DNA from: a bacterium | GTDB lineage: Bacteria > CAIWAD01 | DNA: 64,000 bases | Assembly: GCA_030685015.1 (NCBI GenBank) | Contig: JAUXWS010000068.1 | Span: forward strand, 10,102 to 74,101 | Direction: 5' to 3' | Shown here: positions 56,639-64,000 of the stretch, piece after piece | How positions within the stretch are numbered: position 1 is the first letter of the stretch | Layout of the letters: each line of letters begins with the position of its first letter | Made by a program: the position numbers and the translations under genes | Notes under the pieces: model-generated | Told to the model about the DNA's origin: nothing | What the model saw: the letters and a program-made list of their open reading frames with translations, nothing else | Databases searched by the model: none

Positions 56639-56806
56639 ATGCTTGAACTCCCCATCCCCGGCCGCCGGGACCTCCAGCTGCGCCATCTGGTCCTGGACTT
56701 CAACGGCACCCTGGCCGCGGCCGACCTCGTCGGGCCAGGTCCGCGGGAGGCCCTTGATCTCCTGCTGGTCCCGGCGCGCCGGCGGGCCACCCTGCGCCTG
56801 GCCTGA
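56639..56806 (+). pseudogene. Internally deleted HAD-family hydrolase remnant
   Basis: This 55-codon open frame opens like COG4087-type soluble HAD phosphatases: LPIPGRRDLQLRHLVLDFNGTLAA, where DFNGT holds the catalytic Asp motif I. It then jumps at once to GPREALDLLLVPARRRATLRLA, which resembles the C-terminal end of the same family (ALDLLLNPxRLxATLR). The roughly 100 residues between, with motifs II to IV, are missing, yet the frame is kept. An in-frame deletion is inferred. It is shorter than any functional HAD, so a pseudogene or relic is likely. Confidence 0.6.
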
Positions 56807-56841
56807 AAGGGCGTGGACAAAGCACGTGCACGGAGGTTGAC

Positions 56842-57831
56842 ATGCGCGTTCTCATCCTGGGCGGCGGCGTCTTCCTGGGCCGCGCCCTGGCGCGGGCCTT
56901 CCTGGCCCGGGGCTGGGAGACCGTCTGCCTGACGCGCGGCCGCAGCCGGCCGGGTCCGGTGGAGGGCGTGCGGCTGGTGGCGGGGGACCGCCGCCGGGCA
57001 CAGGATCTGGCCGCCCTGGGGGAGCAGGAATGGGACGCGGTGGTGGACACCTGCGCCTATCGACCGGCCGACCTCGAGGCGCCCCTGGAGGTCCTGGGCG
57101 GACGCTGCGACTGCTGGCTGCTCGTCTCGACCATCAGCGTCTATGCTCCGCCCTATCCGGTCCATCCGGACGAGACGGCCCCCCTGTTGCCGCCGGTCGA
57201 TCCGCTGGCCGAGCTGGCGCCCCATTACGGGGCGCTCAAGGCCATGTGCGAGGATCTGGTGGCCGACGAGCTGGGGGAGCGCGCCCTCATCGTCCGCCCG
57301 GGCCTGATCGTCGGCCCGGAGGATCCCAGCGAGCGCTTCACCTGGTGGGTGCGCGAGCTGGCCGCCTGCGGGGCCGAGGGGCGGGATCCGGCCTGGCCCG
57401 ACGCGGCGCGCCAGCCCTGCCAGCTGATCGACGGGCGCGACCTGGCCGGCTTCTGCGCCCATCTCCTGGCCGAGGGGGCGAGCGGCGCCGTGCATGCGGC
57501 CGGTCCGGACCCGGCGCCCCGGCTGGTGGATGTCCTGGCGGCCATGGCCCGGCAAGTGGCCCCCGCCTGCCGGCCGCGCCCGCTGCCGGAGGAGGCTTGG
57601 CGGGAGGCCGGCCTGCGGCCCTGGGCCGATCTCCCCCTCTGGCTGCCCGAGTCCGAGTACGAATCCTTCAACCTGGATCTGGGCGCCGCCACCGGCGCCG
57701 GGCTGCGCCTGCGCCCCCTGGAGGAGACGGTGCGCGACACTCTGGCCTGGCTGCGTGAACACGCCCCGCAGGGCCGCGGCCCCGGCCTGGCCGAGCTGAC
57801 GGCCCGGGTGGAGGCGCATGGCAGGGGCTGA
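56842..57831 (+). CDS. NAD-dependent epimerase/dehydratase (extended SDR)
   Basis: This 329-residue Rossmann-fold protein has LILGGGVFLGRALARAFLARG (the GGxxFLG variant seen in isoflavone-reductase/mRNA-binding-like SDRs), DAVVDTCAYRPADLE, VSTISVY and the Y-x-x-x-K pair in HYGALKAMCE. The substrate is unknown; nucleotide-sugar or related reduction is possible. GGAGGTTGAC precedes the ATG. Its last 14 bases overlap coaE. Confidence 0.8.
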   Translation: MRVLILGGGVFLGRALARAFLARGWETVCLTRGRSRPGPVEGVRLVAGDRRRAQDLAALGEQEWDAVVDTCAYRPADLEAPLEVLGGRCDCWLLVSTISVYAPPYPVHPDETAPLLPPVDPLAELAPHYGALKAMCEDLVADELGERALIVRPGLIVGPEDPSERFTWWVRELAACGAEGRDPAWPDAARQPCQLIDGRDLAGFCAHLLAEGASGAVHAAGPDPAPRLVDVLAAMARQVAPACRPRPLPEEAWREAGLRPWADLPLWLPESEYESFNLDLGAATGAGLRLRPLEETVRDTLAWLREHAPQGRGPGLAELTARVEAHGRG

Positions 57832-58519
57832 GCACCGGAGCGGCCCGCCCGGCCGGCGGCGGCGCATCGCCCTCACGGGCGGCATCGGCGCCGGCAAGAG
57901 CCTGCTCGCCTCCTGGCTGCGGCAGGCGGGCTGCCTCGTGCTCGACGCCGACGAGCTGGGCCGCCGGGCGGTGGAGGAGGAGCCCGCCCTGCGCGAGGGG
58001 CTGGCCGCGGCGTTCGGCCGGGACCTGATCGACCAGGCGGGCCGCCTGGACCGGCGGGAGCTGGGGCGGCGCGCCTTCGCCACGCCCGATGCCCTGGAGC
58101 GGCTCAACGCCCTGGTCTTTCCTTACCTTGAGCGTCGCCTGCGGGAAGGACTCCAGCACGCCGCGGACCTGGTCTTCGTGGACGCGGCCCTCATCTACGA
58201 ATGGGGCATCGACCCTCTCTTCGACGAGATCTGGGTGGTGCGGGCGAGCGACGAGGCGCGGCTGGCCCGGGCCGCCGCCCGCCTGGGGGAAGGGGCGGCC
58301 GCGCTGAGGCGGCGTCTGGAGCGGCAGCTTCCCCAGGAGGAAAAGGTCCGCCGCGCCGACCGCGTGCTGGACAACGACACCGCCCCGGAGGATCTCTGGG
58401 TGCGGGCGGACCGCCTGCTGGAACAGCTGGGACTGCCGCGCCTGCCGCCCGCCAGCCGGCCCGGCGGGAACAAGGACCAAGGGAAAGGCCCGGCATGCCC
58501 CACCTCGCACGCCTCCTGA
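57818..58519 (+). CDS. coaE: Dephospho-CoA kinase
   Basis: This 233-residue cytosolic kinase phosphorylates dephospho-CoA in the last step of CoA synthesis. It has the P-loop ALTGGIGAGKSLLASWL (GGIGAGKS at about 21-28), LDADELGRRAV for substrate binding, and the D-x-A-L-I-Y-E segment (VDAALIYEWG) of the lid region. Length is slightly above typical because of a basic N-terminus and a low-complexity tail that overlaps the next gene by 25 bases. Confidence 0.9.
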   Translation: MAGAEHRSGPPGRRRRIALTGGIGAGKSLLASWLRQAGCLVLDADELGRRAVEEEPALREGLAAAFGRDLIDQAGRLDRRELGRRAFATPDALERLNALVFPYLERRLREGLQHAADLVFVDAALIYEWGIDPLFDEIWVVRASDEARLARAAARLGEGAAALRRRLERQLPQEEKVRRADRVLDNDTAPEDLWVRADRLLEQLGLPRLPPASRPGGNKDQGKGPACPTSHAS

Positions 58520-61500
58520 GCGGACCGGCCTGCCGCCTGCTGGCGCTGCTTCTGCTGCTGGCCGCGCCACGTGTGCTGCCGGCCCAGGGCTTCGGCCAGA
58601 ACAAGGTCCAGTACGCCAGCAAGACCTGGTCCTACATCCAGAGCGAGCACTTCGACGTCTACTACTACGAGGGCGGCTACGAGCAGGCCGCCTTCACCGC
58701 CCACACGGCGGACAGCGCCTATGCCGTCCTCACCCGCGACTACAACTGGGAGCTGCCCCAGGGCGAGCGCATCGTCATCATCACCTACCAGAGCCACAAC
58801 GACTTCTCCAACACCAACCTCACGCCGGGCGTCGTCCCCGAGAGCGTGGGCGGCTTCACCGAGTTCTACAAGAACCGCGTGGTCGTGCCCTTCCAGGGAT
58901 CGTGGGAGGCCTACCGCCACGTCATCCACCACGAGCTGAACCACGCCTTCCAGCTCTCCATGTTCTACGGCGAGCGCATCATCGCCGGCTTCATCCGCTT
59001 CCCGCTCCCCCTCTGGTTCGCCGAGGGGACCAGCGAGTACACCAGCCGCTCGGGCTGGGACCGCGAGGCCAACATGTTCATGGCCGACGCCGTCGTCTCG
59101 GGCTACCTGCCGGACATCCCCTACCTGGGCGGCTTCCTGGCCTACAAGGGTGGCCAGAGCGTCTTCTGCTACCTGGAGGACGAGTTCGGCCGCGAGCGCT
59201 TCTCCGAGCTGATGCACAAGGTGCGCAGCCTGCGCAGCATCGAGCGCGGGATGGAGGGCACCCTGGGCTTCGGCGTGGAGGAGCTGTCCCGCCAATGGAA
59301 AAACTACCTGCGGCGCATGTACTGGCCGGAGATCCAGGAGCGGCGGCGGGCGGGGGAATTCGCCGACCGCGTCACCGACCATGTCGCCCTGGGCAACTTC
59401 GTCAACAACAGCCCGGCGATCAGCCCCTCCGGCGACCGCATGGTCTTCCTCAGCGACCGCACCGGCTACTTCGACCTCTACCTGGCCCACATCACCCAGC
59501 CCGACAAGGCGCGGCGCCTGCTGCACGGGCAGCAGTCCGGCCAGTTCGAGGAGCTGCACTGGCTGCGGCCGGGCATCGCCTGGGCGCCGGACGGCGAACG
59601 CATCGCCTTCGCCTCCAAGGCGGGAGCGGAGGACGTGCTCTTCCTGCTCGACGCCCGCGACGGCCGGGTGCGCCAGCGCTGGGCTCTCGGCCTGCAGGGG
59701 CTCTACAGCCCGGCCTTCAGCCCGGACGGGCGCTGGATCGCCTTCGTCGCCCAGCACCAGGGCCGCAGCGACATCTGGCTGCTCGAGGTGGCGAGCAGCC
59801 GCGTCATCGAATTGACGCGCGACAGCTGGAGCGACAGCGATCCCTCCTTCAGCCCCGACGGCCGGCACCTGCTCTTCACCAGCGACCGCGGCGACGACCT
59901 GGGGCGCGATGCCCTGGTGGCCATGGCCGGCCGCTCCTACTCGGTGGACGAGGTCTACCTGGCCGACCTGGCGGGCGTCCTGGCCGACGCGGAGGCCCCG
60001 CTCCCGCTCAAGCGCCTGACCCGCTCGCCCTATGGCAAGCGCACGCCCATCTGGTCCGCCCTGCCCGACGGCGAGATCTACTTCGTGAGCGACGCCGGCG
60101 GCGCCTGGAACCTCTACTCCCTGCCCGGCGACCCCGCCGCTTTCGTGGGTGCCTCCCCCGTGCCCGAGCGCCGCACCAGCATGCTGACGGGCATCTTCCA
60201 GCCCTCCCTCTCCGGGCAGGGCAAGCTGCTCTTCGCCAGTTTCGAGCAGGGTGGCTACGACATCTTCCTGCACAAGGACATCCGGCGGCTGGAGCGGCTG
60301 GGACCCATGCCCGCCGACGACCACGACCTGCTCCCCTTCAACCGCGTGCGGGACCGCCGCGAGGAGACGGCCGCCCGCCCCGCCGCCCCCGACGCCGGGG
60401 AGGACCTGCGCTGGCGGCAGGTGGACTTCAGCGACCTGTCCAACTTCGGCGGGGAGACCTATCGCCGCTGGATGAGCCGCCGCGCCGCCGAGGAGGAGGG
60501 GGCCGGCCTGGCGTTGAAGACAGGCCTGACGCCGCCGCGCCTGGACGAGGAGGGCCGTTTCCTGCCCCGCCTATACAAGCTGCGCTTCTCGCCCGACATG
60601 TCCCAAGCCACGGCCCAGTACGACGACATCTTCGGCTTCCAGGGCGTCAGCCAGCTTGTCTTCAGCGACCTGCTGGGCAACCACCGCATCTACACCTACC
60701 TCAATTTTTACAACCGCATCGAGTTCTCGAACGTCTACAGCTACTACGAGTACAGCGCCCGGCGCCTGCAGATGCTGGGCGGGGTTTTCCGCTACGTCCA
60801 CTACCTCCACGGCGAGACGCCGAACCGCTACTACCGGGACGGCCTGCTGGGGCTGGAGGCCAGTTTCTCCTGGCCGCTCTCGCGCTTCACCCGGCTGCAG
60901 CTGGACAACCGCTGGACGACGGTGGACCGGGACAGCCTCAACCGCACCAACTACCGGGAGGACGCCTACGGCACGCCCATCTACCAGGAGTACCAGTCGG
61001 GCCGCTTCCTGACCAGCGGCCTGGCCTGGGTCTTCGACAACACCCTCTGGCGCGACACGGGACCGGTCAACGGCTGGCGCGGATCGGCCGGCTACACACG
61101 GGGCTTCCCCATCCGCGGCGGGGCCGACGCCGGCAACGATTTCCACACGATGGAGGCCGACCTGCGGCGCTATCTGCGCCTGAACGGGGATCTGCAGGTG
61201 GCCCTGCGCCTGGCGGGCGGCGCCTCGGTGGGCCCCACCCCCCAGCGCTTCTTCCTGGGCGGGGCGCCCAACTGGATCAACACGAGCTATTTCCGGCGGG
61301 ACGACGACCCCGCCGTCAACCGCCTGCGCAGCAACATCGAAGAGCTCTACTACGCCGCACTGGTGCAGCCCCTGCGCGGGGCCGCCCTTTACCAGCGGGA
61401 GGGGGACCGCTTCCTCCTGGGCAACGCCGAACTGCGCTATCCCATCCTGCGCTACCTGGTGACGGGCTGGCCCTTCACCATCGTGCTGCGCGACCTGCGC

Positions 61501-61722
61501 GGCGTGCTCTTCACCGACGTGGGCGGGGCCTGGGACCACGACGGCAGCTGGCAGGCGGTGGACAGCGAGGGCCACCTGCGGGACCTGCTCATGAGCTACG
61601 GCTGGGGTTTCCGCGTCAACCTGGGCATCGCCGTGATGAAGATGGACTGGGCCTGGGTGACGACCTGGGACGGCAATCCCGCCGGTCCGCAGTTCGTGCT
61701 GACCCTCGGCACCGATTATTAG
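58495..61722 (+). CDS. Gluzincin protease - TolB-like propeller - BamA-like barrel fusion (paralogue 2)
   Basis: This 1075-residue envelope protein repeats the architecture of the 10486-13716 gene. After a signal peptide come the gluzincin domain with H146-E-L-N-H150 and Glu177 (WFAEGTSEY), PD40/TolB repeats (AISPSGDRMVFLSDRTG, AFSPDGRWIAFVA, SFSPDGRHLLFTSDRGDD), and a C-terminal strand-rich barrel with RYPILRYLVTGWPF, VLFTDVGGAWD and YGWGFRVNLGIAVMK. It probably sits in the outer membrane with the protease-like and propeller parts in the periplasm or at the surface. It starts inside coaE and precedes the M16 gene by 7 bases. Substrate unknown. Confidence 0.82.
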   Translation: MPHLARLLSGPACRLLALLLLLAAPRVLPAQGFGQNKVQYASKTWSYIQSEHFDVYYYEGGYEQAAFTAHTADSAYAVLTRDYNWELPQGERIVIITYQSHNDFSNTNLTPGVVPESVGGFTEFYKNRVVVPFQGSWEAYRHVIHHELNHAFQLSMFYGERIIAGFIRFPLPLWFAEGTSEYTSRSGWDREANMFMADAVVSGYLPDIPYLGGFLAYKGGQSVFCYLEDEFGRERFSELMHKVRSLRSIERGMEGTLGFGVEELSRQWKNYLRRMYWPEIQERRRAGEFADRVTDHVALGNFVNNSPAISPSGDRMVFLSDRTGYFDLYLAHITQPDKARRLLHGQQSGQFEELHWLRPGIAWAPDGERIAFASKAGAEDVLFLLDARDGRVRQRWALGLQGLYSPAFSPDGRWIAFVAQHQGRSDIWLLEVASSRVIELTRDSWSDSDPSFSPDGRHLLFTSDRGDDLGRDALVAMAGRSYSVDEVYLADLAGVLADAEAPLPLKRLTRSPYGKRTPIWSALPDGEIYFVSDAGGAWNLYSLPGDPAAFVGASPVPERRTSMLTGIFQPSLSGQGKLLFASFEQGGYDIFLHKDIRRLERLGPMPADDHDLLPFNRVRDRREETAARPAAPDAGEDLRWRQVDFSDLSNFGGETYRRWMSRRAAEEEGAGLALKTGLTPPRLDEEGRFLPRLYKLRFSPDMSQATAQYDDIFGFQGVSQLVFSDLLGNHRIYTYLNFYNRIEFSNVYSYYEYSARRLQMLGGVFRYVHYLHGETPNRYYRDGLLGLEASFSWPLSRFTRLQLDNRWTTVDRDSLNRTNYREDAYGTPIYQEYQSGRFLTSGLAWVFDNTLWRDTGPVNGWRGSAGYTRGFPIRGGADAGNDFHTMEADLRRYLRLNGDLQVALRLAGGASVGPTPQRFFLGGAPNWINTSYFRRDDDPAVNRLRSNIEELYYAALVQPLRGAALYQREGDRFLLGNAELRYPILRYLVTGWPFTIVLRDLRGVLFTDVGGAWDHDGSWQAVDSEGHLRDLLMSYGWGFRVNLGIAVMKMDWAWVTTWDGNPAGPQFVLTLGTDY

Positions 61723-61729
61723 GAGTCCC

Positions 61730-64000
61730 ATGCACGATCCGCGCAATCCCGCCCTGGCCATCGGCGCCCGCCTGCACGGCTTCGAAGTGCGCTCTGGCCG
61801 GGAGCTGCCCAACCTGCGCGCCCACAGCTGGGAGCTGCGCCACCTGGAGACGGGGGCCCGCCATCTCCACATCAGCCACGAGCTGGAGGAGAACGTCTTC
61901 ATCGCCTGCCTGCGCACCCTGCCCCGGGACGACACGGGCGTGGCCCACATCCTCGAGCACACGGTGCTGGAAGGCTCGCGCGCCTTTCCCGTCAAGATGT
62001 TCAACCAGCTGACGGGGCGCTCCCTCAACAGCTTCCTCAACGCCTTCACCAGCCCCGACCGCACGGCCTACCCCTTCGCCACGCCCAACGCCGAGGACTG
62101 GGACAACCTGCTGGTGCGCTACCTGGACGCCGTCTTCCACCCCCTGCTCGAGGAGGAGGCCTTCCTCCAGGAGGGCTGGCGCCTGGAGTTCCGCGATCCG
62201 GCGGATCCCGCCACGCCGCTGGAGATCCGCGGGGTGGTCTACAACGAGATGAAGGCGGCCTTGAGCAGTCCGGAAGCCCAGTTCTCCCGCCGCTTCCGCC
62301 GGGAGCTGATGCCGGACCTCTGCTATGCCCGCGAGTCGGGGGGCGATCCCGAGGCCATCCCCGATCTGGACGTGGAGTCCTGGCGGGCCTTCCACCGCCG
62401 CCACTACCATCCGGGGAACTCCTGGAACGGCACCTTCGGCTGCCTGCCGCTGGGCCCCACCCTGGCCCGGCTGGACGAGGCCTTCCGCGGCCTGGGCCCG
62501 CTGCCCGGGCTGACGCTCGGTCCCCAACCGCCCCTGGGCGCGCCCCGCCAGGTGGCCGGGCGCTATCCGGTGGTGGGCGCCGCCGCCGGCCGCTCTCCCC
62601 GCTTCGCCGCCGTGGGCTGGCGCCTCTGCCCGCAGACGGACCTGGACGAGGCGGTGCGCCTCGCCTTCCTCTTCGACGTGCTGTGCGGCGGCCTGGCCGC
62701 CCCCCTCAACCACGCCCTGCTGCAGAGCGGGCTTGGTCCCGCCCTGGCGCCGGTGGGCTTCGACGGCTCCATGTCCCAGCTTGCCTTCGGTATCGGCCTG
62801 AAGGAGGTGGCGCCCGGGGCCGCCGCCGAGGTGGAGCGCGTCACGCGGGAGGTCCTGGAGCGCCTGGCCGCGGAGGGGCTGGATCCCGCCCAGGTGGAGG
62901 CCGCCCTCGACCGCTACGAACTGGACAACCGCGAGCAGAGCCGGGTGTGGGGCATGCCCTGGGGCCTGGCCCTGCTCTATTTCTCCCTGCCGCACTGGAT
63001 GGAGGGCGGGGATCCCCACGCCGGCCTGCGCAACGACCTGCTGCTGGAGCGCCTGCGCCAGGAGGCGGCGGCGCCCGGCTTCCTGCCCGGGCTGATCCGG
63101 CGCTGGCTGCTGGACAATCCCGAGCGTCTCTGCCTGGAGCTGGAGCCCGACCCGGGGGCGGCCGCGGCCCGCGAGCGCGCCCTGGCCGCAAGCCTGGTGG
63201 AGCGGCGCCGGAGCCTGGGCGAGGAGGAGAGCCGCCGCTTGGTGGAGCAGGCGCGCCGCGTGGCGGCCTGGCGTGGCGACGAGGGCGACCTCGGCTGCAT
63301 GCCCGCCCTCGACCCCGCCCACCTGCCCCGCACCTTCTCCAGCTGGCCGACCGTGGAGCGGAGCCTGCCCGGCGGGCGGCTCCACCTGCACGACCAGCCG
63401 GTCAACGGCCTCTGCCACCTCAAGCTGGCCCTGCCCCTGGCCGCCGACGATCCCGATCTCGTCCTGGCCGACCTCCTGGGCTGGCTGACCCGCATCAGCC
63501 ACGCCGGACTGGGCGTGGAGGCCAGCGAGCGCCGCCTGCGGGCGCTGACGGGCGGCGTCTCCCTGGGCTCGCACCACAGCATGGGCGTGTCCGGCCCGGA
63601 TCCGGTCCAGTGCCTCATCCTGGGCTTCCACGGCCTCGCCCGGCGCGGCGCGGACTGGATGGCCATGCTGGAGGACCTCCTGCTGCGGCCCGACCTGCAG
63701 GACAGCCGGCGCCTGGGGGAACTGCTGCGCATGCGGCAGGCCGGACTGCGCGGCCAGGTGATCGGATCGGCGGGCCAGATCGCCGCCCAGGCCGCCGCCG
63801 ATGCCGTCTCGCCCATCGGACGGGCCAGCGACGAGGCGGAGGGGCTGACCTTCCTGCGCCGGCTGGCCGTGCTCGACGCGGAGCGGGACGACCTGGGCGG
63901 CCGGCTGGCGGCCCTGCTGGAACGCTGCCTGGCCGCCGGCGGGCGGGAGATGTCCCTCTGCGCCGAGGCCGGGCACCTGCCCGCCGCCGCCGCCCGCGCC
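61730..64000 (+). CDS. M16C-family metalloprotease (PreP/Cym1-like), 3' truncated by window
   Basis: The first 757 residues of a presequence-protease-type M16C peptidase, usually about 970 residues. The inverted zinc motif is H73-I-L-E76-H77, and the distal ligand is Glu173 in VVYNEMKAAL. The early FNQLTGRSLNSFLNAFTSPDRTAYPF is characteristic of M16C. No signal peptide is evident, which suggests cytosolic peptide degradation. The ATG follows AGGAGTCCC. The frame stays open to the last base of the window. Confidence 0.9.
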   Translation, partial: MHDPRNPALAIGARLHGFEVRSGRELPNLRAHSWELRHLETGARHLHISHELEENVFIACLRTLPRDDTGVAHILEHTVLEGSRAFPVKMFNQLTGRSLNSFLNAFTSPDRTAYPFATPNAEDWDNLLVRYLDAVFHPLLEEEAFLQEGWRLEFRDPADPATPLEIRGVVYNEMKAALSSPEAQFSRRFRRELMPDLCYARESGGDPEAIPDLDVESWRAFHRRHYHPGNSWNGTFGCLPLGPTLARLDEAFRGLGPLPGLTLGPQPPLGAPRQVAGRYPVVGAAAGRSPRFAAVGWRLCPQTDLDEAVRLAFLFDVLCGGLAAPLNHALLQSGLGPALAPVGFDGSMSQLAFGIGLKEVAPGAAAEVERVTREVLERLAAEGLDPAQVEAALDRYELDNREQSRVWGMPWGLALLYFSLPHWMEGGDPHAGLRNDLLLERLRQEAAAPGFLPGLIRRWLLDNPERLCLELEPDPGAAAARERALAASLVERRRSLGEEESRRLVEQARRVAAWRGDEGDLGCMPALDPAHLPRTFSSWPTVERSLPGGRLHLHDQPVNGLCHLKLALPLAADDPDLVLADLLGWLTRISHAGLGVEASERRLRALTGGVSLGSHHSMGVSGPDPVQCLILGFHGLARRGADWMAMLEDLLLRPDLQDSRRLGELLRMRQAGLRGQVIGSAGQIAAQAAADAVSPIGRASDEAEGLTFLRRLAVLDAERDDLGGRLAALLERCLAAGGREMSLCAEAGHLPAAAARA

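Overview
The window is a GC-rich (about 70 percent by eye), densely packed bacterial chromosome segment with no rRNA, tRNA, CRISPR array, insertion sequence or phage gene that I could recognise. Several secreted proteins end in a WPNPFNP-type type IX secretion (T9SS) sorting domain, and a PorV-like outer-membrane protein is present. With FadL-like porins and BamA-like barrels, this points to a diderm of the Fibrobacterota-Chlorobiota-Bacteroidota (FCB) superphylum, most likely a GC-rich candidate phylum. No species-level call is justified.

Layout. 1-5.8 kb: 3' end of an EF-G gene, a HIT hydrolase, a thioredoxin/TPR protein, a FadL porin with an SGNH lipoprotein, and an enoyl-CoA hydratase. 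5.8-15.8 kb: an envelope/secretion operon behind a long structured leader, holding PorV, an M6-like T9SS cargo with a degenerate active site, a protease/beta-propeller/barrel protein, a chimeric lipoprotein and a DUF5683-like protein. 15.8-19 kb: an RmlD-like reductase and a T9SS cargo. 19-28.3 kb: a POT transporter (minus strand) and a purN-purH-mreB-mreC-mreD-mrdA-rodA operon, which joins the last steps of IMP synthesis to the complete rod-shape elongasome core. 28.7-31.7 kb: a COG2403-type GTPase and speD-speB polyamine genes.

31.7-43.6 kb: a secretome block, mainly on the minus strand. It has two tandem subtilases, one of them interrupted by an in-frame TGA, then a secreted endonuclease I with a lamin-tail domain and a lamin-tail/OB-fold protein with an internal duplication. 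A GT-C glycosyltransferase lies between them on the plus strand. 44-51.7 kb: hutU-plsC-hutI, a GAF-GGDEF diguanylate cyclase, GT2, pcm, a DedA-like protein and a ferredoxin closed by a strong terminator. 51.7-58.5 kb: coupled DinB-GNAT, PEBP and DinB-cupin genes, a VOC protein, HEAT/DUF2007/membrane genes, an internally deleted HAD relic, an SDR protein and coaE. 58.5-64 kb: a second protease/propeller/barrel paralogue and an M16C metalloprotease that runs off the window.

Most genes are arranged in tight operons with ATGA or GTGA overlaps. Points that stand out: a probable transcription attenuator upstream of porV; a recurring TTGnnn-N17-TACCTT promoter form; inverted repeats placed over two putative promoters; a probable CTG start for mreC; a likely nonsense-mutated subtilase; and several unusual domain fusions.
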